Assembly (NCBI GenBank): GCA_020062605.1
Contig: JAGUWA010000444.1
Coordinates: 1-13,368 of the forward strand
From: Parvibaculum sp.
GTDB taxonomy: Bacteria > Pseudomonadota > Alphaproteobacteria > Parvibaculales > Parvibaculaceae
Length of the DNA: 13,368 nucleotides
Reading direction: 5' to 3'
Shown in pieces: positions 1 through 6,393 of the stretch. Each line of letters opens with the position of its first letter. Within the stretch, counting starts at the first letter, position 1. The position numbers and the translations under genes were made by a program. A model generated the notes under the pieces. It was not told the origin of the DNA. It did not search any database and saw nothing but the letters and a program-made list of their open reading frames with translations.

Positions 1-407
1 AGCTGCTCGCGCTCGCGGATGAATTCGCCGCGCACATAGATGTAGCAAGCATGCGCGCCCATGGCGAAAGAAGCGATGAGGCAGCCTTCGATGAGCTTCT
101 GCGGATCGTGACGCATGATGTCGCGATCCTTGCAGGTGCCAGGCTCGGACTCGTCCGCGTTCACGACGAGGTAATGCGGGCGGCCATCGGATTCCTTCGG
201 CATGAAGGACCATTTGAGGCCGGTCGGGAAGCCCGCGCCGCCGCGTCCGCGCAGGCCGGACTTCTTCATCTCGTCGAGAATCCAGTCGCGGCCCTTTGCG
301 ATGATCGCCGCCGTGCCGTCCCAATCGCCGCGCTTGCGCGCCGCGGCCAGACGCCAGTCATGGAGCCCGTAGAGATTGGTGAAAATCCTGTCCTTGTCTT
401 CAAGCAT
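1..407 (-). CDS. nuoF: NADH-quinone oxidoreductase subunit F (N-terminal part, cut by window edge)
   Basis: This is the NADH- and FMN-binding subunit of respiratory complex I. It takes electrons from NADH and passes them through FMN to the iron-sulfur chain at the tip of the peripheral arm, in the cytoplasm. Only the first 135 residues are in the window; the gene continues past base 1. The FMN/NADH loop GRGGAGFPTG is at residues 54-63, and the second conserved block VVNADESEPGTCKDRD is at about 81-96. Both are hallmarks of the NuoF/51-kDa family. The later 4Fe-4S cysteine motif lies outside the window. The start ATG (407-405) shares one base with the nuoE stop TGA, and a GGGGG stretch about 7 nt upstream can serve as ribosome binding site. 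This indicates translational coupling in the nuo operon. Identification is secure; only the missing 3' part limits the call. Confidence 0.97.
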   Translation of the reverse strand, partial: MLEDKDRIFTNLYGLHDWRLAAARKRGDWDGTAAIIAKGRDWILDEMKKSGLRGRGGAGFPTGLKWSFMPKESDGRPHYLVVNADESEPGTCKDRDIMRHDPQKLIEGCLIASFAMGAHACYIYVRGEFIREREQ

Positions 408-1030
408 CAGTTGCCCCCGCCCGTCTGCGGCTCGCCGACCGAGGTGAGGCTGGTGAGGCCGCCCGCGGGTTCGGATGCATGACGCTCGTTCTGAGGGCCG
501 GGCTTTACAGCCTTGCCCTCGCGCAGATTGTTCAGAACGCGCTCGAGAGAGGCCGCGTCGAGGTCTTCGAAGAAGTCAGCGTTGATCTGGACCATCGGCG
601 CGTTGACGCAAGCGCCGAGGCATTCGACTTCCATCCAGGAGAACTTGCCGTCCGCACTCACCTTGCCCTCGGGGCCGATGTGCTTGCGGCAGACCTCCTT
701 CAGTTCGTCCGCGCCACGCAGCCAGCAAGGCGTCGTGCCGCAAAGCTGCACGAAGTGCTCACCGACCGGTGAGAGATTGAACATGGTGTAGAAGGTCGCG
801 ACCTCGAGGGCGCGGATGTAATCCATGCCCAACATGTCGGCAACATAACGGATCGCAGGCTCCGGCAGCCAGCCGTCATGCTGTTCCTGTGCACGCCAGA
901 GCAGCGGAATGATCGCCGAGGCCTGCTTGCCTTGCGGGTATTTCGCAATCTGCTTCTGCGCCCACTCGGCATTCTCCGCCGTGAAGGCGAAGCTTGCGGG
1001 CTGATTGGGATCGAGACGCCTGACGCTCAT
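407..1030 (-). CDS. nuoE: NADH-quinone oxidoreductase subunit E (24-kDa, 2Fe-2S)
   Basis: This 207-residue protein is the thioredoxin-like 2Fe-2S subunit of complex I that pairs with NuoF at the NADH-oxidising tip. The four cluster ligands are visible as C97 and C102 (in LCGTTPC) and C137 and C141 (in ECLGAC), the family's C-x4-C and C-x3-C arrangement. The upstream helical part contains the typical ALEVATFYTMFN block at about 74-85. It is longer than the E. coli protein (about 166 aa) because of a Gly/Pro/Ser-rich tail from roughly residue 172; such tails are common in alphaproteobacterial NuoE. The chosen ATG (1030-1028) overlaps the nuoD stop by four bases (ATGA). A longer reading frame running upstream to 1381 lies antisense-free but wholly inside nuoD and is not credible as an extension. 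The stop overlaps nuoF by one base. Confidence 0.97.
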   Translation of the reverse strand: MSVRRLDPNQPASFAFTAENAEWAQKQIAKYPQGKQASAIIPLLWRAQEQHDGWLPEPAIRYVADMLGMDYIRALEVATFYTMFNLSPVGEHFVQLCGTTPCWLRGADELKEVCRKHIGPEGKVSADGKFSWMEVECLGACVNAPMVQINADFFEDLDAASLERVLNNLREGKAVKPGPQNERHASEPAGGLTSLTSVGEPQTGGGN

Positions 1031-2205
1031 CGGTCCACCTCTCCGAACACGATATCGATGGAGCCGAGGATGGCGGCCACGTCCGCCAGCATGTGGCCCT
1101 TGCACAGATGATCCATCGCCTGCAGATGAGCAAATCCCGGTGCGCGTATCTTGCACTTGTAGGGCTTGTTGCCGCCGTCCGAAACGAGATAGACGCCGAA
1201 CTCGCCCTTGGGCGCTTCGACCGCGGCGTAAACCTCGCCGGCGGGCACGTGGTAGCCCTCGGTATAAAGCTTGAAGTGATGGATGAGCGCTTCCATGGAA
1301 CGCTTCATCTCGCCGCGCGTGGGCGGCACGATTTTGCCGTCGTCGGAGCGCACAGGCCCGCCGGGCATCATTTCGATGCACTGCTTCATGATGCGCAGCG
1401 ACTGGCGCATCTCTTCCATGCGGATCAGATAGCGGTCGTAGCAGTCGCCGTTCTTGCCGACGGGAATGTCGAAGTCGAGTTCGGAATAGACTTCATAGGG
1501 CTGCGAACGGCGCAGGTCCCAGGCCATGCCGGATCCACGCACCATGACGCCGGAGAAGCCCCAGTCGAGCGCTTCCTGCTGGCTGACGACGCCGATGTCG
1601 ACGTTGCGCTGCTTGAAGATGCGGTTGTCTGTGAGGAGCCCCTCGAGATCGTCCAGCACCTGCGCGCAGGGATCGCAGAAGTTGTAGATGTCCTCGAGCA
1701 GCTTCGGCGGCAGGTCGCGATGCACGCCACCGACGCGGAAGTAGTTCGCATGCATGCGCGCGCCGGAGGCCCGCTCGTAGAAGATCATCAGCTTTTCGCG
1801 CTCTTCGAAGCCCCAGAGCGGCGGGGTGAGCGCGCCGACGTCCAGCGCCTGCGTTGTGACGTTCAGCATATGCGCGAGGATACGGCCGATCTCGGAATAG
1901 AGGACGCGAATGAACTGACCGCGGCGCGGCACTTCGAGACCGAGCAGCTTTTCGGCGGCGAGCACGAAGGCGTGCTCCTGGTTCATCGGGGCGACATAAT
2001 CGAGACGATCGAAATAAGGCGTCGCCTGCATATAGGTCTTGTATTCGATCAGCTTTTCGGTGCCGCGATGAAGCAGACCGATATGCGGGTCCACGCGCTC
2101 GACGACTTCGCCGTCGAGCTCCAGCACGAGACGCAGCACACCATGCGCGGCCGGGTGCTGGGGACCGAAGTTCAGATGGTAGTTGCGGAGTTCCTGTTCG
2201 GCCAT
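1027..2205 (-). CDS. nuoD: NADH-quinone oxidoreductase subunit D (49-kDa)
   Basis: This 392-residue subunit forms, with NuoB, the quinone-reduction site of complex I where the peripheral arm meets the membrane arm. The start of the protein carries FGPQHPAAHGVLRL (residues 13-26), followed by PHIGLLHRGTEKLIEYKTY (40-58), the 49-kDa signature. H21 and Y70 (in RLDY), 49 residues apart, correspond to the quinone head-group ligands known from bovine H59/Y108 and Thermus H38/Y87. The C-terminus ends in IDIVFGEVDR, the usual end for the family, and the length is normal for an unfused NuoD (E. coli has a NuoCD fusion; here C and D are separate). The start ATG at 2205 follows the nuoC stop by four bases, with GGAGGG inside the end of nuoC as ribosome binding site. 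A 392-codon antisense frame covers the same stretch and is a shadow. Confidence 0.98.
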   Translation of the reverse strand: MAEQELRNYHLNFGPQHPAAHGVLRLVLELDGEVVERVDPHIGLLHRGTEKLIEYKTYMQATPYFDRLDYVAPMNQEHAFVLAAEKLLGLEVPRRGQFIRVLYSEIGRILAHMLNVTTQALDVGALTPPLWGFEEREKLMIFYERASGARMHANYFRVGGVHRDLPPKLLEDIYNFCDPCAQVLDDLEGLLTDNRIFKQRNVDIGVVSQQEALDWGFSGVMVRGSGMAWDLRRSQPYEVYSELDFDIPVGKNGDCYDRYLIRMEEMRQSLRIMKQCIEMMPGGPVRSDDGKIVPPTRGEMKRSMEALIHHFKLYTEGYHVPAGEVYAAVEAPKGEFGVYLVSDGGNKPYKCKIRAPGFAHLQAMDHLCKGHMLADVAAILGSIDIVFGEVDR

Positions 2206-2209
2206 CGGA

Positions 2210-2812
2210 TCAGCCCTCCGCCTTTTCGTCGCCCGGCAGCAGATATTCCGCGCCTTCCCATGGGCTCATGAAATCGAAGCTGCGGAATTCCTGCACGAGC
2301 TTCACCGGCTCGTAGACGACCCGCTTTTCGTCGTCGTCGTAGCGCACTTCGACGTAGCCTGTGAGGGGGAAATCCTTGCGCAGCGGATAGCCGTTGAAAC
2401 CGTAGTCGGTCAGGATCCGGCGCAGGTCCGGATGATCGGAGAAGAGCACGCCGTACATGTCGAAGGTTTCGCGCTCGTACCAGTTGGCGGACGGGAAGAC
2501 CGACACCACGCTCGGCACCGCTGTCTCCTCGTCGGTGCGAACCGTCACGCGGATGCGCTGGTTCTGATACATCGACAGCAGATGATAGACGACATCGAAG
2601 CGCTGGCTGCGCTCCGGGTAATCGACGCCGGTGATGTCGAGCAGGGTCGAGAAGCCGCAAGCCGGATCGTCGCGCAGATATTTCAGCACGCGTGCGATCG
2701 ACTGCGCCTGGGCGACAATCGTCAACTCCCCGAAGGCGACACGAAATTCGAGCACCGAATCATCGAGCGCGCCGAGGATGTGTTCGCCTAGTTCTGCAAG
2801 ACTTTCGTCCAT
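2210..2812 (-). CDS. nuoC: NADH-quinone oxidoreductase subunit C (30-kDa)
   Basis: This 200-residue subunit of the complex I peripheral arm packs against NuoD, NuoB and NuoI and has no cofactor of its own. The 30-kDa family signature is at about 113-150: ERETFDMYGVLF, then HPDLRRILTDYGF, then PLRKDFPLTGY. The length matches unfused NuoC. The ATG at 2812 is the only usable start: the 69 bases back to the nuoB stop contain no ATG, GTG or TTG in frame. It lacks a clear Shine-Dalgarno sequence (only GAGA about 8-11 nt upstream), unlike its neighbours, so expression may lean on coupling to nuoB. Oddly, those 69 bases are stop-free and in the same frame as nuoB, so a single TGA separates the two reading frames. 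The product is certain; the translation mechanism is inference. Confidence 0.97.
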   Translation of the reverse strand: MDESLAELGEHILGALDDSVLEFRVAFGELTIVAQAQSIARVLKYLRDDPACGFSTLLDITGVDYPERSQRFDVVYHLLSMYQNQRIRVTVRTDEETAVPSVVSVFPSANWYERETFDMYGVLFSDHPDLRRILTDYGFNGYPLRKDFPLTGYVEVRYDDDEKRVVYEPVKLVQEFRSFDFMSPWEGAEYLLPGDEKAEG

Positions 2813-2881
2813 AGATGCGGTCTCGAAGTTCGTTTGAGGCGTGCGGAACCGGCAGGAAGCCGCCCGCCCTTGTCTTTGAAA

Positions 2882-3457
2882 TCAGCGGTCGAGCGTTCCC
2901 GTCCTGCGGATTTTCTTCTGGAGCGCGAGGATGCCGTAAAGCAGCGCCTCGGCGGTGGGGGGACATCCGGGAACGTAGACATCGACCGGAACGATCCGGT
3001 CGCAGCCGCGCACCACGGAATAGGAGTAGTGGTAGTAGCCGCCGCCATTCGCACATGACCCCATCGAGATCACGTAACGCGGCTCGGGCATCTGGTCATA
3101 AACCTTGCGGAGCGCGGGCGCCATCTTGTTCGTCAGCGTGCCGGCTACGATCATCACGTCGGACTGGCGCGGGCTCGCGCGGGGTGCGACGCCGAAGCGC
3201 TCCGCGTCGTAGCGCGGCATCGAGGTCTGCATCATCTCGACGGCGCAGCAGGCAAGACCGAAGGTCATCCACATGAGCGAGCCGGTGCGCGACCAATTGA
3301 TGAGGTCGTCGACCGTCGTCAGCACGAATCCCTTGTCGGCGAGCGCATCGGAAGCCTGACGGAAGAAGGCATCGTCCTGCCAGGCCGGCACGGAAACTTC
3401 CTGCTCGACCACGCCGGGCGTGTTGGAGATTACCTTGTCAGGATTCGTCACTCCCAT
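2882..3457 (-). CDS. nuoB: NADH-quinone oxidoreductase subunit B (PSST, cluster N2)
   Basis: This 191-residue subunit carries the terminal 4Fe-4S cluster N2, which hands electrons to quinone at the NuoB-NuoD interface. The four ligands are C70 and C71 (the unusual tandem pair in FGLACCAVEMM), C135 (in MGSCANGGGYYHYSY) and C165 (in VPGCPPTAE). The YDAERFGVAPRASPRQSD stretch (83-100) is also diagnostic. Two starts compete: GTG at 3478 (198 aa) and ATG at 3457 (191 aa). The ATG is preferred because GGAAGGG lies nine bases before it and the protein then begins MGVTNPDKVISNTPG. It overlaps the end of nuoA by ten bases, so translation is probably coupled. Product certain, start fairly sure. Confidence 0.97.
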   Translation of the reverse strand: MGVTNPDKVISNTPGVVEQEVSVPAWQDDAFFRQASDALADKGFVLTTVDDLINWSRTGSLMWMTFGLACCAVEMMQTSMPRYDAERFGVAPRASPRQSDVMIVAGTLTNKMAPALRKVYDQMPEPRYVISMGSCANGGGYYHYSYSVVRGCDRIVPVDVYVPGCPPTAEALLYGILALQKKIRRTGTLDR

Positions 3458-3813
3458 TCCAGAGCACCCTTCCGCCACTCATAGGTGAAGCCGATCGTCA
3501 GCACGGCAAGGAAGACGATCATCGACCAGAAACCGAAGAGGCCGACATCCCCTAGGGCAACAGCCCAGGGAAAGAGAAAGGCGACTTCGAGGTCGAAAAT
3601 GATGAAGAGGATCGCGACGAGATAATATTTCACGTCGAATTTCATGCGCGCGTCGTCGAAGGCATCGAAGCCGCATTCGTAAGCGGCGAGCTTTTCGGGA
3701 TCGGGCTTGCTCGGTGCGGTGAGGAAAGGCGCGATCAGAAGCGCGAGACCCACAACGAGAGACAGGCCCATAAAGATCAGTATGGGCAGGTACTCGAGCA
3801 GCAGGTCTTCCAT
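3448..3813 (-). CDS. nuoA: NADH-quinone oxidoreductase subunit A (ND3)
   Basis: This 121-residue membrane subunit of complex I has three predicted transmembrane helices at about 9-31, 63-85 and 90-112. The long loop between helices 1 and 2 holds AAYECGFDAF (43-52) with C47, the equivalent of the ND3 loop cysteine that reports the active/deactive state in mitochondria. Helix 2 carries FDLEVAFLFPW with D74 and E76, acidic residues important in E. coli NuoA. It is the first gene of the nuo operon. The ATG at 3813 has GAGGA seven bases upstream; a longer frame starting at 3876 would place a charged Arg-rich peptide before helix 1 and has no support. The stop overlaps nuoB by ten bases. Confidence 0.97.
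   Translation of the reverse strand: MEDLLLEYLPILIFMGLSLVVGLALLIAPFLTAPSKPDPEKLAAYECGFDAFDDARMKFDVKYYLVAILFIIFDLEVAFLFPWAVALGDVGLFGFWSMIVFLAVLTIGFTYEWRKGALEWE
3467..3473 (-). promoter_or_regulatory. Ribosome binding site deciding the nuoB start
   Basis: On the minus strand this reads GGAAGGG, nine bases before the ATG at 3457. It lies inside the end of nuoA and supports the 191-residue form of NuoB over the upstream GTG at 3478, which has no comparable site. Confidence 0.6.
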
Positions 3814-3870
3814 CGAATTGTCCTCACAAGGTACCGGAGCAAGATGCCCCGGCCGGGACTGTCTCCGCGC

Positions 3871-3898
3871 TCGCACCGCCGGTGCGAACCGGGTGCGA
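3871..3898 (-). promoter_or_regulatory. Hairpin in the nuo leader with a duplicated 5' arm
   Basis: In the RNA, TCGCACC (3887-3881) pairs perfectly with GGTGCGA (3877-3871) around a 3-nt loop. A second identical TCGCACC lies just upstream (3898-3892) and could pair with the same GGTGCGA instead, so two mutually exclusive stems are possible. It sits about 58 nt before the nuoA start. Function unknown. Confidence 0.4.
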
Positions 3899-3932
3899 AA
3901 TCACCCGCAAGCGGCCTCCCAATTCGGCGCGC

Positions 3933-3960
3933 AGTATAGACCTCGCATCTGCAAAATCAA
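3933..3960 (-). promoter_or_regulatory. Predicted sigma70-type promoter of the nuo operon
   Basis: Reading leftward, the -35 box is TTGATT (3960-3955), the spacer is 16 nt, and the -10 box is TATACT (3938-3933, five of six consensus bases). Transcription would begin near 3926, giving a leader of about 110 nt before nuoA. It lies directly downstream of the tRNA terminator, where an operon promoter would be expected. Confidence 0.6.
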
Positions 3961-3985
3961 AGGCCAGCACACCGGTTGCCGAAGC

Positions 3986-4011
3986 AAAAAGCCGTTGGTT
4001 TTCCGGCCTTT
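3986..4011 (-). terminator. Rho-independent terminator of the tRNA unit
   Basis: On the minus strand AAAGGCCG (4011-4004) pairs with CGGCTTTT (3994-3987) around a 9-nt loop; one pair is G-T. A run of five T (3990-3986) forms the end of the stem and tail. It lies 80 nt after tRNA-Asp and just before the nuo promoter, separating the tRNA unit from nuo. Confidence 0.6.
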
Positions 4012-4091
4012 GCAAACCGCTCCGGACGATGCAAGCAAACTGCGACGAAGCAGAGTCGCGACGGGCATCGAAGCCGGCGTTTTGGAGAAAA

Positions 4092-4168
<77 letters not shown>

Positions 4169-4202
4169 TTGCCGACGGCGATGCCGCCCGAGAGGTGGGC
4201 GT

Positions 4203-4231
4203 CTCGTAAGCCAAGGTATCCGCCCTGTCAA
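4203..4231 (-). promoter_or_regulatory. Possible promoter for tRNA-Asp
   Basis: A perfect -35 hexamer TTGACA (4231-4226) is followed, after 17 nt, by a weak -10 TACGAG (4208-4203). The -35 lies in the loop between CCGCC and GGCGG arms (4236-4232 and 4224-4220). It lies in the 139-nt spacer between the two tRNA genes and would start transcription about 30 nt before tRNA-Asp, so the two tRNAs may not depend on one transcript. Confidence 0.45.
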
Positions 4232-4307
4232 GGCGGGTTTCTGCGCCGATTGCTTTTGTTCGAGTGACATAACCGGGGCAGCCGGGCCGCCGCTCGCACG
4301 CGGAGGC

Positions 4308-4383
4308 TGGTGGGCGGTGACAGGCTCGAACTGCCGACCCTCTCGGTGTAAACGAGATGCTCTACCAACTGAGCTAACCGCCC
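4308..4383 (-). tRNA. tRNA-Val (UAC)
   Basis: This 76-nt gene folds as a standard cloverleaf. The acceptor arm is GGGCGGT/ACCGCCC, fully paired. The D arm contains AGCTCAGTTGGTAGAGC. The anticodon stem TCTCG/CGAGA encloses the loop TTTACAC with anticodon TAC (+ strand 4348-4350). The T arm contains CAGTTCGAGCCTG. The discriminator is A and CCA is encoded (4310-4308). The tandem with tRNA-Asp points the same way as nuo. Confidence 0.97.
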
Positions 4384-4541
4384 GCACGCAAAGGCCAATG
4401 CATGCGCGCGAAACTCCTATCGGATGGCCCTTCGGAATGCAATCGGAAGCGGCGGGCGGCACGACGCGGGCATTGCATTCCACAGGTAAACCCGCGATCT
4501 TGGGCCGGAGCCGCTTTTCGCCACGATTGCCGGAAACTCCC

Positions 4542-5840
4542 TTGCCCCGCACGCTCGCGCCTGTTTTTTCGCTGCTGCTGGCAACCGCGATCCTGCTCGT
4601 CGGCAACGGAATGCTGGGTACGCTCATACCGATTCGGGCCGGGCTGGACGGATTTCAGCCGGCGACCGTCGGCTTTATCGGCAGTGTCTACTTCGCAGGG
4701 TTCCTTCTGGGGTGCCTCGCAACGCCGCATGTGGTCCACCGGGCGGGACACATCAGAAGTTTCGCCACCTTCTGCGGCCTCGCCTCCGCCGCGCCGCTCA
4801 TTCATGCGCTTTCATCCGATCCCATCGTCTGGTCGCTCATGCGCGTCCTGACCGGGTTCTGCTTCGCCGGGCTCTACATGGTCATCGAGAGCTGGCTCAA
4901 CGAACAGTCCAGCAACGAGACGCGGGGGCGCTTCTTCTCGGCCTATGTCATCGTGAATCTATCGGCGCTGACGGTCGGCCAGGTATTGCTCAATGCCGCC
5001 GATCCGGCCGGCTTCGTGCTGTTCGCCGTCTGCTCCATCCTGACCTCCATCGCGCTCGTTCCGATCGCGATGACGACGTCCGTGCAACCCAAGCCGATCC
5101 AGAGCACGCGGATCGACATCAAGGCGCTTTACGCGCTTTCGCCGGTTGGGGTCGTGGGTTCGTTTGTCGTCGGGGTTGCCAACGCGCCTTTCTGGACGCT
5201 GGCGCCGCTCTATGCGAGCGAGAGCGGGCTCGACACGGCCGGGATCTCCATCTTCATGGCGGCCGCAATCATCGGCGGCGCGATAGCGCAATGGCCCATC
5301 GGACGCCTGTCCGACCGGATGGACCGGCGGCGCGTCATCCTGGGGGTCAGCGTCGGCGCGGCGCTTGGCGAAGTGGCGCTGGTGGCGGCGGGCATGAGCG
5401 GCAGCATGCTGGCGGTGATGGCGGCAGGCTTCTTCTTTGGCATTTTCGGCCTCACGCTCTATTCCGTGGTGGTCGCCCATATGAACGACCATGGGCAGAG
5501 CGAAAGCTTCGTCGCGATTTCGGGCGGCATGCTCATCGTCTTCTCGATCGGCTCGATCATCGGACCGACCGCCGCCTCCGTCGGCGTGTCGGCCTTCGGA
5601 ATCGCTTCGATCTTCGTGGTGACGGCCGCCGTGCACCTTGGCTTTGCGGCATATACCCTCTACCGGATCGTCAACACTCCGGCATTGACCGAGGAGCAGC
5701 GAGTGGACTTCGTGGCCGTGCCCGTCGCCCAGGTGCAGCCGCTGCCTACAGAACTCGACCCCCGTGCCGGGGACGACCCACCCGCCGGGGAAAGCGCCGC
5801 ACAGGACGCGGACGGGGAGTCTCTGGACACAACCGCATAG
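4542..5840 (+). CDS. YcaD-like major facilitator superfamily transporter
   Basis: This inner-membrane transporter of unknown substrate is the only plus-strand gene in the window. The product, 432 residues from the chosen start, has about 12 hydrophobic segments between residues 5 and 375. The MFS loop motif GRLSDRMDRRRV is at 254-265, between helices 8 and 9, and the VIESWLNEQSSNETRGR block at 114-130 resembles the E. coli YcaD group. The tail from about 380 is hydrophilic and acidic (DPRAGDDPPAGE...). The start is uncertain. TTG at 4542 is preferred because GGAAA lies five bases before it and the protein then begins directly before helix 1 (LAPVFSLLLATAILL). In-frame ATGs at 4437 and 4398 would add 35 or 48 polar residues, and the frame further upstream runs antisense through tRNA-Val. 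The gene is divergent from the tRNAs and convergent with hupB. Confidence 0.85.
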   Translation: MPRTLAPVFSLLLATAILLVGNGMLGTLIPIRAGLDGFQPATVGFIGSVYFAGFLLGCLATPHVVHRAGHIRSFATFCGLASAAPLIHALSSDPIVWSLMRVLTGFCFAGLYMVIESWLNEQSSNETRGRFFSAYVIVNLSALTVGQVLLNAADPAGFVLFAVCSILTSIALVPIAMTTSVQPKPIQSTRIDIKALYALSPVGVVGSFVVGVANAPFWTLAPLYASESGLDTAGISIFMAAAIIGGAIAQWPIGRLSDRMDRRRVILGVSVGAALGEVALVAAGMSGSMLAVMAAGFFFGIFGLTLYSVVVAHMNDHGQSESFVAISGGMLIVFSIGSIIGPTAASVGVSAFGIASIFVVTAAVHLGFAAYTLYRIVNTPALTEEQRVDFVAVPVAQVQPLPTELDPRAGDDPPAGESAAQDADGESLDTTA

Positions 5841-5863
5841 CGCCTGACCGAGCCGCCGAAAGC

Positions 5864-5900
5864 AAAAGACCGGCGCGCCCTGCTCCGGGCGGCCGGTCCT
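5864..5900. terminator. Shared terminator between the MFS gene and hupB
   Basis: GACCGGC (5868-5874) pairs with GCCGGTC (5892-5898), and inside it GCCC pairs with GGGC around a 6-nt loop. Read leftward the hairpin is followed by TTTT (5867-5864), a convincing terminator for hupB, whose stop is about 25 nt before it. Read rightward the tail is only CCTTC, so termination of the MFS transcript is less certain. Confidence 0.65.
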
Positions 5901-5924
5901 TCAAATGCCTTGCCGACGGAAGGA

Positions 5925-6200
5925 TCAGCTATTCACTGCGTCCTTCAGGCCCTTACCGGCCTTGAACTTCGGCTGCTTCGACGCGGGGATCTGGATGGTC
6001 TCGCCGGTACGCGGGTTGCGGCCCTCCGTGGCAGCGCGGTTCGACACGTTGAATGTGCCGAAGCCCACGAGCCGGACCTCTTCGCCCTTCTTCAGCGAGT
6101 CCGTAATGATGTCGAAGACATAGTCGACGGCCTTCGTGGTGTCGGCCCTGGACAGACCGCTCCGTTCCGCCACTTCTGCAATCAGATCGTTCTTGTTCAC
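5925..6200 (-). CDS. hupB: DNA-binding protein HU
   Basis: This 91-residue histone-like protein binds and bends DNA as a dimer and helps to organise the nucleoid. The N-terminus reads (M)NKNDLIAEVAERSGL, the canonical HU start. The DNA-binding arm is marked by GFGTFNVSNRAATEGRNPRTG (46-66, shown with its core), with P63 the intercalating proline. The length equals that of typical HU. The start codon is GTG at 6200, chosen because GGAGGGG lies six bases upstream and the protein then begins exactly as the family does; a GTG at 6215 would add five residues and destroy that ribosome binding site. The gene follows lon in the same orientation, as in many proteobacteria, but has its own predicted promoter and a preceding terminator. 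HU versus IHF: the N-terminus and the arm favour HU. Confidence 0.96.
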   Translation of the reverse strand: MNKNDLIAEVAERSGLSRADTTKAVDYVFDIITDSLKKGEEVRLVGFGTFNVSNRAATEGRNPRTGETIQIPASKQPKFKAGKGLKDAVNS

Positions 6201-6206
6201 GTGAGG

Positions 6207-6213
6207 CCCCTCC
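6207..6213 (-). promoter_or_regulatory. Ribosome binding site fixing the GTG start of hupB
   Basis: The minus strand reads GGAGGGG, six bases before the GTG at 6200. This strong Shine-Dalgarno sequence decides between the two in-frame GTG codons and implies efficient translation despite the non-ATG start. Confidence 0.75.
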
Positions 6214-6225
6214 ACATGCGATGGC

Positions 6226-6242
6226 GGGAATCAAGGATTCCC
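6226..6242 (-). promoter_or_regulatory. Hairpin in the hupB leader containing two GANTC sites
   Basis: GGGAATC (6226-6232) and GATTCCC (6236-6242) form a perfect 7-bp inverted repeat with a 3-nt spacer. Each arm holds one GANTC sequence (GAATC and GATTC), the target of the alphaproteobacterial methylase CcrM. In RNA it would be a stem-loop about 12 nt upstream of the Shine-Dalgarno sequence; in DNA it could be an operator. Role unproven. Confidence 0.45.
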
Positions 6243-6254
6243 CTGAGATTTCGG

Positions 6255-6284
6255 AGTCTACCCGTCGGCCAAGAAGGGGGTCAA
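6255..6284 (-). promoter_or_regulatory. Predicted promoter of hupB
   Basis: The -35 box TTGACC (6284-6279) is separated by 18 nt from the -10 box TAGACT (6260-6255). The bases just upstream are A/T-rich (TTTGTTTTTGCT), resembling an UP element. A GAGTC methylation site (6254-6258) overlaps the -10 box. The start would be near 6248, giving a leader of about 48 nt. Confidence 0.5.
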
Positions 6285-6331
6285 AGCAAAAACAAAGGAT
6301 TTCTGCGGAAAATCAGGATTTTCTTTAACGA

Positions 6332-6359
6332 GAAACGGGAGCCAAAAGGCTCCCGTTTC
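6332..6359 (-). terminator. Terminator hairpin after lon
   Basis: GAAACGGGAGCC and GGCTCCCGTTTC form a perfect 12-bp stem with a 4-nt loop (AAAA on the + strand), 35 nt beyond the lon stop. The leftward tail is TCTCGTTAAAG, with only a weak T run, so termination may be partial and some readthrough into hupB is possible. Confidence 0.6.
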
Positions 6360-6393
6360 CACTATTTGCGGCAGATTGGCCCGTTTTCGGGGC

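Noticed and set aside
1093..2271. A 392-codon plus-strand frame covering nuoD
   Set aside because: It mirrors the nuoD reading frame, runs past its start, and its composition is typical of antisense translation of GC-rich genes.
4042..4059. GCGAC/GTCGC inverted repeat after tRNA-Asp as a terminator
   Set aside because: Five-bp stem with an 8-nt loop and no T run; the hairpin at 3986-4011 is a far better terminator.
4384..4475. A promoter for tRNA-Val (minus strand TTGCAT, 17 nt, TAGGAG)
   Set aside because: Only three of six bases match in each box, so it is not distinguishable from chance, although some promoter must lie near here.
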